A stretch of DNA of 64,000 nt, taken from positions 1 through 64,000 of the forward strand of contig MKUQ01000036.1 in the NCBI GenBank assembly GCA_001898645.1. Direction: 5' to 3'. Within the stretch, counting starts at the first letter, position 1. Each line of letters starts with the position of its first letter. A program made the translations under genes and the position numbers. Of the stretch, positions 18,590 through 25,833 are shown in pieces. This DNA is from Burkholderiales bacterium 70-64. GTDB taxonomy: Bacteria > Pseudomonadota > Gammaproteobacteria > Burkholderiales > Burkholderiaceae_E. The notes under the pieces are model-generated. The model did not search any database. It saw only the letters and a program-made list of their open reading frames with translations, and was not told the DNA's origin.

Positions 18590-20070
18590 TCAAGCGACTG
18601 ATCCAGCGCATCCTCAACCGCAAGGCGCCGCGCAACGCCGTGCGCGCGCGCCCGAGAACCCTGCGCGGCTCGGCGCACGGCGTGCGCATCGCCGACGTCT
18701 CCTCGGCGGCCATGCGCACCTGCGAGACGCTGCAGAAGGCCGGGTTCCGCGCCTACATCGTCGGCGGCGGCGTGCGCGACCTGATGCTCGACCTCAAGCC
18801 GAAAGACTTCGACGTGGCCACCGACGCCACGCCCGACCAGGTCCGGGCGCTGTTCCGGCGCTCGCGCATCATCGGGCGCCGCTTCCAGATCGTGCACGTG
18901 CTGTTCGGGCGCGAGACCATCGAGGTGTCGACCTTCCGCGCCATCCAGGACGCCGCCGAGACCGACGAGCACGGCCGCGTGCTGCGCGACAACGTCTGGG
19001 GCACCCAGGCCGAGGACGCCGCGCGGCGCGACTTCACCATCAACGCGCTCTACTACGATCCGGTCGCCGACGCCCTGCTCGACTACCACGGCGGCGTGAA
19101 GGATCTCGAGCGCAAGACGCTGCGCATGATCGGCGACCCGGCCACGCGCTTCCGCGAAGACCCGGTGCGCATGCTGCGCGTGGCGCGCTTCACCGGCAAG
19201 CTCGGCTTCGCCATCGATCCGAAGACGCGCGCGCCCATCCGCGAGCTCGCCGGCCTGGTGCGCAACGTGCCGGCCGCGCGCCTGTTCGACGAGATGCTCA
19301 AGCTGCTGCTGTCGGGCCACGCGATGGCCTGCCTGCAGGCGCTGCGCAGCGAGGGCCTGCACCACGGCCTGCTGCCGATGCTCGACGTGATCCTCGAGCA
19401 GCCCGACGGCGAGCGCTTCGTCGCGGCCGCCCTCGACGCCACCGACGCGCGGGTACGCGCAGGCCGCCCGGTCTCGCCCGGCTTCCTGTTCGCGGCGCTG
19501 CTGTGGCAGCCGGTGAGCGCGCGCTGGAAGGCCGGCGTCGCGCGCGGCGAGCACGCCATCCCGGCGCTGGCCGCGGCGATCGATTCGGTGCTCGACGAGC
19601 AGGCCGGGCGCATCGCGATCCAGCGCCGCTACATCGGCGACATGCGCGAGATCTGGATGATGCAGCCGCGCTTCGAGCGGCGCAGCGGCCGCTCGCCCTA
19701 CACACTGCTGGAGCACCAGCGCTTTCGCGCCGCCTACGACTTCCTGCTGCTGCGCTGCGAGACGGGCGACGCGCCGGCCGAGCTGGGCCGCTGGTGGGAG
19801 GAGTTCGCCGAGGCCGACGGCGCCGGACGCGAGGCGCTGCTGGCCAGCGTGGCGAACGCACCGGGCACGGCGAAGAAGCGCCGGCGCCGCAGCGGCAGCC
19901 GGCGCGGCGGCGAGCGTTCCGCCCCGGGCGGCGAAGCGACGGAACCCGTACGCGACGGTTCCGAGGCGCCGCCCGCGCAAGCCCCCGAAGCGCAGCCGGC
20001 ACGCGCCTCCGAGACGCAACCCGCGCCGGACGCCGGGGCCGCACCGGCCGGGCCCAAGCATCCCGCGTGA
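18586..20070 (+). CDS. pcnB: Poly(A) polymerase PcnB
   Basis: Adds 3' poly(A) tails to RNA and so promotes decay. The 494-aa protein begins with a basic segment, then the nucleotidyltransferase domain with IVGGGVRD (58-65) and the catalytic aspartates in KDFDVATDA (D74, D76), the DDRRRDFTINAL-like ARRDFTINALYYDP motif, and the RNA-binding domain with RFREDPVRMLRVARF, which separates PcnB/tRNA nucleotidyltransferase relatives. The PcnB-type C-terminus (RRYIGDMREIWMMQPRF) argues for poly(A) polymerase rather than CCA-adding enzyme. The tail (about 430-494) is Ala/Pro-rich and low in complexity. It overlaps the HAD gene by 4 bp and precedes folK. Confidence 0.94.
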   Translation: MIKRLIQRILNRKAPRNAVRARPRTLRGSAHGVRIADVSSAAMRTCETLQKAGFRAYIVGGGVRDLMLDLKPKDFDVATDATPDQVRALFRRSRIIGRRFQIVHVLFGRETIEVSTFRAIQDAAETDEHGRVLRDNVWGTQAEDAARRDFTINALYYDPVADALLDYHGGVKDLERKTLRMIGDPATRFREDPVRMLRVARFTGKLGFAIDPKTRAPIRELAGLVRNVPAARLFDEMLKLLLSGHAMACLQALRSEGLHHGLLPMLDVILEQPDGERFVAAALDATDARVRAGRPVSPGFLFAALLWQPVSARWKAGVARGEHAIPALAAAIDSVLDEQAGRIAIQRRYIGDMREIWMMQPRFERRSGRSPYTLLEHQRFRAAYDFLLLRCETGDAPAELGRWWEEFAEADGAGREALLASVANAPGTAKKRRRRSGSRRGGERSAPGGEATEPVRDGSEAPPAQAPEAQPARASETQPAPDAGAAPAGPKHPA

Positions 20071-20078
20071 GCGCGGCG

Positions 20079-20597
20079 ATGCGAGCCTGGATCGGCCTGG
20101 GCGCGAACCTGGGCGAGCCGTCGCGCGCCTTCGCCGCGGCGCTGTCGGCGATCGCCGCGCTGCCCGGCGTGCGCCTGCAATGCATCTCCTCACTCTATCG
20201 CAGCGCACCGGTCGATGCGCAGGGCCCCGACTTCCTCAACGCGGTCGCCAGGATCGAGAGCACCCGCTCGCCCGAGGCCCTGCTCGAAGCGCTGCAGGCG
20301 ATCGAGGCCGACGCCGGCCGCCGGCGCCCGTGGCGCAACGCGCCGCGCACCCTGGACCTCGACCTGCTGCTGGCCGTCGATGCGGCCGGCCGGCCGCTGC
20401 GCATCACCTCGCCTTCGCTCACGCTGCCGCATCCGCGCATGCACGCGCGCGCCTTCGTGCTCGCGCCGCTGGCTGAGATCGACCCGGCGCTCGCCGTGCC
20501 CGGCCACGGCAGCGTCGCCGAGCTGCTTGCGGCCTGCACCGGCCAGGCCATCGAGCGCATCGGGACGCTGGCGCTGCCCGCGGGAGCACCGCCTTGA
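20079..20597 (+). CDS. folK: 2-amino-4-hydroxy-6-hydroxymethyldihydropteridine pyrophosphokinase FolK
   Basis: Transfers pyrophosphate from ATP to 6-hydroxymethyl-7,8-dihydropterin in folate synthesis. The 172-aa reading starts MRAWIGLGANLGEP and shows SSLYRSAPVD, DFLNAVARIES, the ATP-binding segment RRRPWRNAPRTLDLDLLL and the C-terminal LPHPRMHARAFVLAPLAEI. A GTG at 20067 overlapping the pcnB stop (GTGA) would add four residues and fits the coupled pattern of neighbouring genes, so the start is uncertain by 12 bases. pcnB-folK is a widespread pair. Confidence 0.94.
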   Translation: MRAWIGLGANLGEPSRAFAAALSAIAALPGVRLQCISSLYRSAPVDAQGPDFLNAVARIESTRSPEALLEALQAIEADAGRRRPWRNAPRTLDLDLLLAVDAAGRPLRITSPSLTLPHPRMHARAFVLAPLAEIDPALAVPGHGSVAELLAACTGQAIERIGTLALPAGAPP

Positions 20598-20941
20598 ACC
20601 TGCCCATCCCCCTGCAGACCGTGGGGCTGCTCGCGGCCTCCAACGTCTTCATGACCATCGCGTGGTACGCCCACCTGAAAGACCTGGCGACGCGCCCGTG
20701 GTGGTTCGCCGCGCTGGCCAGCTGGGGCATCGCGCTGTTCGAATACCTGCTGCAGGTGCCGGCCAACCGGGCCGGCTACGGCTACTTCACCCTGCCGCAG
20801 CTCAAGATCATCCAGGAAGTGATCACGCTGGCCGTGTTCGTGCCCTTCGCGGTGCTCTACATGGGCCAGCCGATCAAGCTCGACTATCTCTGGGCCGCGC
20901 TGTGCATGCTCGGCGCGGTGTACTTCATCTTCCGCTCATGA
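20594..20941 (+). CDS. DMT-family small membrane protein (DUF486)
   Basis: A 115-aa inner-membrane protein with four hydrophobic segments, related to the small multidrug resistance/DMT group and to DUF486. Seen: MTIAWYAHLKDL, LASWGIALFEYLLQVPANRAGYG (split over residues 43-65), LKIIQEVITLAVFVPFAVLYM and a C-terminal helix ending FIFRS. The start is a TTG overlapping the folK stop (TTGA), which keeps it coupled. The function of DUF486 proteins is not established. Confidence 0.85.
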   Translation: MNLPIPLQTVGLLAASNVFMTIAWYAHLKDLATRPWWFAALASWGIALFEYLLQVPANRAGYGYFTLPQLKIIQEVITLAVFVPFAVLYMGQPIKLDYLWAALCMLGAVYFIFRS

Positions 20942-21603
20942 CGATCGCGCCCCTGCTCGCCTCGCCGTTCGACAAGTACCGCCACATCGTGGTCGAGGGG
21001 CCGATCGGCGCCGGCAAGACCTCGCTCGCACGCAAGCTGTCCGAGCGCTTCGGCGCCCAGGCGGTGCTCGAAGACCCGTTCGGCAACCCCTTCCTCGAGC
21101 GCTTCTACCGCGACAGCCGCCGCTACGCCCTGCCCACGCAGCTGTTCTTCCTGTTCCAGCGCGTCAACCAGCTGCGCGACCTCGCCCAGCAGGATCTCTT
21201 CGCGCAGTCCGCCGTCGGCGACTTCCTGCTCGACAAGGACCCGCTCTTCGCGCGCCTGACGCTCGACGACGACGAGCTGAAGCTGTACCGGCAGATCTTC
21301 GACAGCCTGCGCCCGCAGGCCCCGACGCCCGACCTGGTGATCTACCTCCAGGCGCAGCCCGACACCCTGGTCGAGCGCGTGCGCAAGCGCGGCCTCGAGA
21401 TGGAGGCGGGCATCTCGGAGCCCTACCTGCGCGCACTCGCCGAAGCCTACAGCCACTACTTCTATCATTTCGATGCCGCGCCGCTGCTGATCGTGAACAC
21501 CGAGCACCTCAATCCGATCGAGCGCGAGGACGACTTCTCCACCCTGGTGCGCCAGCTCGACGAAATGCGGGGCCGGCGCAGCTTCTTCAGCATCGGCGAG
21601 TGA
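20938..21603 (+). CDS. Deoxynucleoside kinase (dCK/dGK family)
   Basis: A 221-aa nucleoside salvage kinase of the deoxyadenosine/deoxyguanosine kinase fold. The P-loop [11 protein letters not shown] is at about 21-31; an [13 protein letters not shown] segment follows, then the DRYLF-like catalytic region reads [16 protein letters not shown], and the lid arginines are in [11 protein letters not shown]. The bacterial versions often sit next to folK, panB or panC, as here. Coupled to the DUF486 gene by an ATGA overlap and followed 7 bp later by panC. Preferred nucleoside cannot be told. Confidence 0.88.
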   Translation: MTIAPLLASPFDKYRHIVVEGPIGAGKTSLARKLSERFGAQAVLEDPFGNPFLERFYRDSRRYALPTQLFFLFQRVNQLRDLAQQDLFAQSAVGDFLLDKDPLFARLTLDDDELKLYRQIFDSLRPQAPTPDLVIYLQAQPDTLVERVRKRGLEMEAGISEPYLRALAEAYSHYFYHFDAAPLLIVNTEHLNPIEREDDFSTLVRQLDEMRGRRSFFSIGE

Positions 21604-21610
21604 TCCGGCC

Positions 21611-22456
21611 ATGCAAATCGCCCGCACCGTCCGCGAACTGCGCTCCGCCCTCGGCACGAACCGCGCCGCCGCCTTCGTGCCCACCATGGGCAACCTGCAC
21701 GAAGGCCACCTCTCGCTCGCGCGCATCGCCAAGGCGACGGGCCGGCCGCTGGTGGCCAGCATCTTCGTGAACCGGCTGCAGTTCGCCCCGCACGAAGACT
21801 TCGACAGCTATCCGCGCACCTTCGAGGCCGACTGCGACAAGCTGCGCTCGGCGGGCTGCGACCTGCTGTTCGCCCCCGGCGAGCGCGAGCTGTATCCGGT
21901 CGAGCAGACCTGCCGCATCACGACCCCGCCGGGCCTGGGCGACGTCCTCGAAGGGGCGTTCCGCCCCGGTTTCTTCGAGGGCGTGGCCACCGTGGTGATG
22001 AAGCTCTTCGGCTGCGTGCAGCCGGCCGTGGCGGTGTTCGGCACCAAGGACTACCAGCAGCTGATGGTGGTGCGCCGCATGGTCGAGCAGTTCAACCTGC
22101 CGATCGAGGTGCTTGCCGGCCCCACCCTGCGCGAAGCCGACGGCCTGGCCATGTCCTCGCGCAACGGCTACCTCGACGCCGCGCAGCGCGCCGAGGCCCC
22201 CGCGCTCGCGCGCGCGCTGCAGGCGCTGGCGCAGCGCGCGGCCGGCGCCCGCTCGCTGCAGGCGCTGGCCGACGCCGAGCACGAAGCCATGGCGACCCTC
22301 CAGGCGCGCGGCTGGAAACCCGACTACCTGACGGTGCGGCGGCGCGCCGACCTCGCGCCGCCGCAGGCCGCCGACCTCGCGACCCCGGACACCCTGGTGA
22401 CGCTGGGCGCCGCGCGACTCGGCACGACCCGCCTGATCGACAACCTCGAGTTCTGA
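21611..22456 (+). CDS. panC: Pantothenate synthetase PanC
   Basis: Condenses pantoate with beta-alanine using ATP to give pantothenate. The 281-aa protein has the nucleotidyl-transferase motifs [13 protein letters not shown] (about 24-36, HEGH being the HIGH-like box), [20 protein letters not shown] and MSSRNGYL, and the family C-terminus [11 protein letters not shown]. panB, its usual neighbour, is not present nearby. The last 33 bases are copied in diverged form at 32630-32662, on the far side of the accessory island, so this gene marks the left border of that island. The gene itself looks intact. Confidence 0.96.
   Translation: MQIARTVRELRSALGTNRAAAFVPTMGNLHEGHLSLARIAKATGRPLVASIFVNRLQFAPHEDFDSYPRTFEADCDKLRSAGCDLLFAPGERELYPVEQTCRITTPPGLGDVLEGAFRPGFFEGVATVVMKLFGCVQPAVAVFGTKDYQQLMVVRRMVEQFNLPIEVLAGPTLREADGLAMSSRNGYLDAAQRAEAPALARALQALAQRAAGARSLQALADAEHEAMATLQARGWKPDYLTVRRRADLAPPQAADLATPDTLVTLGAARLGTTRLIDNLEF
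22421..22453 (+). repeat. Island-bracketing direct repeat, left copy (panC 3' end)
   Basis: The bases encoding the panC C-terminus ([11 protein letters not shown]) match 32630-32662 in 30 of 33 positions in the same orientation. The copies lie 10.2 kb apart and enclose all the accessory genes. I infer either an attachment-site duplication or a recombination between two panC ends. Confidence 0.65.
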
Positions 22457-22462
22457 CTGGCG

Positions 22463-22483
22463 CTGCGCTCAGGCCGCCTGCAG
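22463..22483. repeat. 21-nt repeat matching the tumA 3' end
   Basis: An identical 21-base string (CTGCGCTCAGGCC...CTGCAG) occurs here and at 24472-24492. At the second place it includes the stop codon and last codons of tumA on the minus strand. This copy therefore looks like a scrap of a cassette end left beside panC. Confidence 0.6.
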
Positions 22484-22531
22484 GGATCCACCACGCACTT
22501 CGAAGCGGGCAGCCCGATCAGATGCCTGCTG

Positions 22532-23320
22532 CTACTTCGCCAGAACCCAGGCAGCGATTTGTTGGACAACATCACGTTCGAGGCCATTGAACCCGTGGTA
22601 GGCAGAGGCCTTGCACGGATCACCTTTGTTCACCCCACCTTTGAAGGATAGCAACTGGCTCTTCGGTGCGGTACCGAGCTTGGCCATCAACGCCGGCGTT
22701 TCGGCGAAAGAGCAGTGTTCACAGCCATCTTGCTCATGGTGCACCACCAGCACCGGCACGCGGACCTTGTCCAGGGACATACCCGGCACGGGACGCGACT
22801 TGTTGTCCGTCAGGATCGTGGCAGTGAGGACAATGCCATCCGGCCCTTCCGGGCCAGTCAGTTCGGTGGCCAGGTAGGCTACGGACTGAGTACCGCGGCT
22901 AGTTCCTATGAGCCAGACGGGGACCTTTGCAATGTCGCGCATCCACGCAATGACGGCCCTGACATCGGCTGCATGCTCGGATGCCTGGCGGAAACCATGA
23001 AGAAAGGGTGGGGTCTGTCGGTCGGATGGGGCGTCGATGACAGCGACCAAGAGGCCTTGGTCAGCAAATATCTGCCGCGTCCGAACGAGGAAGTTGTCTT
23101 CGCCCCACTTCATGGAGCCGTTCGCGAACAGTTGCAACCCACCATGGCCGCCGGGGAACAGTATGACTGCCGCCTTCGGGTCGGCCGGCGAGAGCACGAG
23201 CATCCGCTGCGTGATCCCTGGCCTCGTGGGGATATCGACCACTTTCTGGGCGGTCTGAGATCGAGCGTAGGAATGCGTTCCAAGCAGCAGCGCTACGAAA
23301 AGAAGGATGAACCTGCGCAT
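22532..23320 (-). CDS. Exported alpha/beta-hydrolase
   Basis: A 262-aa protein with a signal peptide (MRRFILLFVALLLGTHSYA) and an alpha/beta-hydrolase core. Nucleophile elbow GTSRG with S141, a likely acid in HHEQDGC and a histidine in AYHGFNG complete a catalytic triad; an oxyanion-type LFPGGHGG segment precedes. Family members hydrolyse esters or act as thioesterases/dienelactone-hydrolase-like enzymes; the substrate is unknown. The start has a GGAG ribosome site 8 bases upstream, whereas the upstream extension of the frame is transposase debris. It is the leftmost gene of the island, without a recognisable attC on either side, so it may not be a cassette. Confidence 0.75.
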   Translation of the reverse strand: MRRFILLFVALLLGTHSYARSQTAQKVVDIPTRPGITQRMLVLSPADPKAAVILFPGGHGGLQLFANGSMKWGEDNFLVRTRQIFADQGLLVAVIDAPSDRQTPPFLHGFRQASEHAADVRAVIAWMRDIAKVPVWLIGTSRGTQSVAYLATELTGPEGPDGIVLTATILTDNKSRPVPGMSLDKVRVPVLVVHHEQDGCEHCSFAETPALMAKLGTAPKSQLLSFKGGVNKGDPCKASAYHGFNGLERDVVQQIAAWVLAK

Positions 23321-23367
23321 ACCGGGTCTCCAGGTGCCTGACGAGAGTGTGCAATAACCGGTTCGCG

Positions 23368-23561
23368 GCGCTGCCGCCGTTTTCTCGATATTGTGCACCA
23401 AGCAGTACAGCGTCCGCTGCTTCTTCACCTTGCTCCTTCCCCGCATCCAGATTCGCCACGCTGTGGCAGCAAACATCAGCCGTCATCACCGTGTTCGGCT
23501 CGGCAAAGGGGCCGCTCGCCTCGATCATCGGTAGCAGGCTCGCCGCCGCTTCCCGCCACAT
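23368..23561 (-). pseudogene. Decayed DDE transposase remnant (IS1182-like)
   Basis: Two short pieces of transposase-like protein lie in different minus frames: LLPMIEASGPFAEPNTVMTAD (21 residues, near 23540-23470), resembling the conserved ADAGYxSEAN region upstream of the DDE acid, and RGRSKVKKQRTLYCLVHNIEK near 23440-23370, resembling the extreme C-terminus of IS1182/IS5-type transposases. The part between is missing and the frame is broken. The remnant separates the hydrolase gene from the first cassette and probably removed that cassette's attC. Confidence 0.5.
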
Positions 23562-23585
23562 CCACCGCCAGGCATAGATTCGTCA

Positions 23586-24269
23586 CTAGAACATCGGATT
23601 AATACTCAACGACAACATCGCCGACAACTGACACAACGGCCTTCCCGAGTCTTGCTGCAACGCATTGAAAGCATCCTGTACGATCTGCATATCGCGCTGG
23701 CTGGTGGGTTCATGGTCAATAACACCTGCGGCCATCAGGCGTGCAACCACATCGCTGGTCAATAAGAAAGTGTCCTTCCCGGCCAAACGTAAGAATCCGG
23801 CGGCCGAGCGCCCACCCAGGCGAGCACCACGCTTGGCCAGTAGACGCCACAAGCCGATGATGTCGGCACCCGGCCAGTCGGCAATGAACTCGCCGAAACT
23901 GATGCCCTGCTCCCGGCGAATATCCAGAATAAACCGGGCGTTTTTCGGGATGGCCTGCAGCTTGGCGCGATCACGGATGATTCGGTCATTTTTCATGTGA
24001 CCTTCGATCTGTTCCGGGCCGATCAACACCATTTCCTCGGGTACGAAGCCCCGGAAGGCTTCTTCGAAGGCAGGCCACTTGGCATCCACCACCGAGTGCT
24101 GCATGCCGGCCTGAAATACCCGCTGGCTCATGGCAGAAAGATAGCGATCATCGCCCTTCTGCTTCAACTCTTCAGAAGCAAGCGCCCTGGGCAGGAAAGC
24201 CTCCATGGCCTCGTCCGATTCAAATCGTTCGCGTACCGTGTCGTAAAGCCAGCGGTAGTCAATGGTCAT
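23586..24269 (-). CDS. 3-methyladenine-DNA glycosylase I-like protein (cassette gene)
   Basis: A 227-aa helix-hairpin-helix glycosylase-like protein related to the Tag family. Recognised by DDRYLSAMSQRVFQAG, SVVDAKWPAFEEAFRGF, ARFILDIRREQG, the FIADWPGADIIGLWRLL segment, RGARLGGRSAAGFLR, GKDTFLLTSDVVARLM and the ending GRPLCQLSAMLSLS. Tag enzymes excise alkylated adenine, but this long branch may act on other lesions. It is on the minus strand to the left of an attC (24390-24461), as expected for the last surviving cassette; its own attC is missing at the left. A start eight codons upstream (24293) is also possible. Base composition is lower in GC than the core genes. Confidence 0.8.
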   Translation of the reverse strand: MTIDYRWLYDTVRERFESDEAMEAFLPRALASEELKQKGDDRYLSAMSQRVFQAGMQHSVVDAKWPAFEEAFRGFVPEEMVLIGPEQIEGHMKNDRIIRDRAKLQAIPKNARFILDIRREQGISFGEFIADWPGADIIGLWRLLAKRGARLGGRSAAGFLRLAGKDTFLLTSDVVARLMAAGVIDHEPTSQRDMQIVQDAFNALQQDSGRPLCQLSAMLSLSINPMF

Positions 24270-24389
24270 GCTTGTCTCATTTCGTTTCAGCATCAAATTC
24301 ATCATGGAATTTGACAGTATCTTTCGGCACAGATTGCGAGAAGGAATAACTTGAAAGTGCTCAGGCGTAGGCCCCTCGTCTTTCAGTGC

Positions 24390-24461
24390 TACTAACGTTC
24401 GACATGAGCGGCGACCAATCGGCGCAGCCGGTTGGGCGTCCGCTCGATGGTGCGGTTGGGC
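24390..24461 (-). other. attC site A (left of tumA)
   Basis: Outer boxes TACTAAC (24390-24396, slightly off the RYYYAAC consensus) and GTTGGGC (24455-24461). Inner arms CATGAGCGG and CCGCTCGATG pair with unpaired bases as in typical attC hairpins; a second stem AACCGG-like segment closes the loop. It separates the glycosylase cassette from the tumE-tumA cassette. Confidence 0.75.
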
Positions 24462-24477
24462 ATCTCTCGCACTGCGC

Positions 24478-24825
24478 TCAGGCCGCCTGCAGCAGAAACT
24501 CGACCTTGACCGCCTCGAACGGAAATACGATCCCGCCGCCTTCGGCCCGGTCGAGCACGCCGACACTCAGCAGCGCCGTGACGTCACTGTGAACCGCTTT
24601 CACATCGCGGTTCACTCGTCTAGCGGCTTCCCGAATCGAGATGGGCCCTGCCCCGCACAGGGCCTTGAGCAGTTCCCATCGTTTGGCGGTCAGCACCTTC
24701 CACAGAAGTTCAGGCGACGCGAAACTGATGCGAGCCGACTTGTCGGCCTTGCCGTTCTTCCAGGAGCGAACGAAATCAGCCATCGAGTCATTCGGATCGC
24801 GAACGTCCAGAGTTACGGTTCTCAC
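24478..24825 (-). CDS. TumA-like HTH antitoxin (cassette gene)
   Basis: A 115-aa protein with a winged-helix DNA-binding domain (SIREAARRVNRDVKAVHSDV, about 66-85, preceded by the KRWELLKALCGAGPIS helix). It resembles HTH antitoxins that follow TumE/DUF6516-type toxins. Reading starts at GTG (24825), overlapping the toxin end by 38 bp, so the pair is translationally coupled. The stop lies 16 bases before attC A. I infer it neutralises TumE and represses the shared promoter. An identical 21-base copy of its 3' end sits at 22463-22483. Confidence 0.75.
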   Translation of the reverse strand: MRTVTLDVRDPNDSMADFVRSWKNGKADKSARISFASPELLWKVLTAKRWELLKALCGAGPISIREAARRVNRDVKAVHSDVTALLSVGVLDRAEGGGIVFPFEAVKVEFLLQAA

Positions 24826-25102
24826 GGTTCCACCTCGCGATATCGCGTTGAAAATCGGCTATGAGCGCCTCGGGCGTGGTGAACTGGTAGTTGCTCTCGG
24901 TTCCACCGTAGTGGCGGTGATCACCTTTTCCCACCTCATTGTCGTAGCGAAGCACGCATATGCCATCCACCACATATGCCAACCGATACTTCAGGTTGTG
25001 CGTCGAGCCCGAAACGGGTGCGGATACCTTCCAGAGGACGAGTTCAGCGAAGGCATTCTCTGCGTAGATGATTCGTGTCCGAGTCAGCCGTGTAGCCTTC
25101 AT
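24788..25102 (-). CDS. TumE-family toxin (DUF6516), cassette gene
   Basis: A 104-aa protein matching the TumE/DUF6516 toxin family: an N-terminal segment RIIYAENAFAELVLWKV, then GSTHNLKYRLAYVVDGICV and the highly conserved LRYDNEVGKGDHRHYG, which probably holds the active residues. It is the first gene of a toxin-antitoxin pair with the HTH protein downstream. The ATG at 25102 was preferred over in-frame codons upstream because they precede the probable promoter. Toxin-antitoxin cassettes are thought to stabilise cassette arrays; that role is inference here. Confidence 0.78.
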   Translation of the reverse strand: MKATRLTRTRIIYAENAFAELVLWKVSAPVSGSTHNLKYRLAYVVDGICVLRYDNEVGKGDHRHYGGTESNYQFTTPEALIADFQRDIARWNRENRNSGRSRSE

Positions 25103-25109
25103 GTTGGCT

Positions 25110-25138
25110 ATGATGACAACATCTGCGAGTGTTGTCAA
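25110..25138 (-). promoter_or_regulatory. tumE promoter with operator-like inverted repeat
   Basis: On the minus strand TTGACA (25138-25133) and CATCAT (25115-25110) are 17 bases apart. The inverted repeat GACAACA-N8-TGTTGTC (25115-25136) covers the spacer, and a third GACAACA lies at 25143-25149. This fits autoregulation by the HTH antitoxin. It is one of the few promoters inside the array. Confidence 0.5.
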
Positions 25139-25166
25139 TAACGACAACAACCTGCGCTGTGGAAAT

Positions 25167-25255
25167 GCTCAACGTCGAAGCTCAGCGGCGCTTGACCCGT
25201 CCGCTTGGCCGCGGCGGAGGACGGGTCAAGGGTCCGATGCAGCGACCTGTTGGGC
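25167..25255 (-). other. attC site B (between tumE and hicB)
   Basis: Consensus outer boxes GCTCAAC (25167-25173) and GTTGGGC (25249-25255). Inner arms GCTCAGCGGC and the GTCCGATGCAGCGAC side pair imperfectly, and a long central stem CTTGACCCGTCC / GGACGGGTCAAG closes the hairpin. It is the best-formed attC of the array. Confidence 0.88.
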
Positions 25256-25272
25256 GTCATCACACAATGTCG

Positions 25273-25485
25273 TTACGCGGAAACTTCGACGTACTCCACT
25301 TGACTCGACGGAGGCGGAACAGGCAAACCGTCCTCGCGAAGGCCTTCGACGTGAAAGACAATGGCTTCGCGTATTTCTGCTTCAACTTCAGAAACTGTGG
25401 CGCCTGTGGCAATACAACCCGGAAGGTCCGGCACATATGCCGAGTAGTTGCCTTGGGCCTTCTCAATAACGACTGCGTAGCGCAT
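25273..25485 (-). CDS. hicB: HicB-family antitoxin
   Basis: A 70-aa partial-RNase-H-fold antitoxin: MRYAVVIEKAQGNYSAYVPDLPGCIATG, seen in pieces, with the hallmark YVPDLPGCIATGATVSEVE followed by an REAIVFHVEGLREDG helix. It lacks a separate DNA-binding tail, as in short HicB proteins. It lies 6 bp downstream of hicA on the minus strand, the common hicA-hicB order, and stops 18 bases from attC B. HicB binds and blocks the HicA mRNA interferase. Confidence 0.9.
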   Translation of the reverse strand: MRYAVVIEKAQGNYSAYVPDLPGCIATGATVSEVEAEIREAIVFHVEGLREDGLPVPPPSSQVEYVEVSA

Positions 25486-25491
25486 ATGATC

Positions 25492-25677
25492 TCACTTCAG
25501 GCCAGCCTGCTTCAGGATGCTGTTCAGCGTACCGGACGCAAGATCGTCGCTCGGTTTGCCAGGGGCCGTGACGCGGCCGGCCTTGCTCGGGTGCTTGAAC
25601 TGCCGGTGACTGCCGCGCGTGGCTACCAAGCGCCAGCCATCGCTCTCAAGCATACGAAAAATCTCAGTGACCTTCAT
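25492..25677 (-). CDS. hicA: HicA-family toxin
   Basis: A 61-aa double-stranded-RNA-binding-like mRNA interferase. It reads MKVTEIFRMLESDGW, then the active-site region TRGSHRQFKHP with the conserved histidine (H24), and the end TLNSILKQAGL, all typical of HicA. The start at 25677 gives the family length; a longer frame upstream exists but the extra residues are not HicA-like. The start lies 31 bases from the core site of attC C, consistent with a cassette. Confidence 0.9.
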   Translation of the reverse strand: MKVTEIFRMLESDGWRLVATRGSHRQFKHPSKAGRVTAPGKPSDDLASGTLNSILKQAGLK

Positions 25678-25708
25678 GATCGCAGGATAGCAGGGCGGGT
25701 TTCGCGAC

Positions 25709-25833
25709 ACTCAACGTCCAAGGTCAGCCGACCACAGGCGCGGGGGCGTACGTGGATCGTGAACGGCGGATTGAAGTTAAGAAACATAAAAAACTCAGCG
25801 GCCCCAGCGGTTGGCTGTACCGCCTTATTAGGC
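25709..25833 (-). other. attC site C (between hicA and PIF1 helicase)
   Basis: Outer boxes ACTCAAC (25709-25715) and ATTAGGC (25827-25833, one base off GTTRRRY). Arms GGTCAGCCGACC and GGTTGGCTGTACC pair. At 125 bp it is the longest attC here, and the central part is AT-rich. The helicase stop codon (25828-25830) lies inside the right box. Confidence 0.75.
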
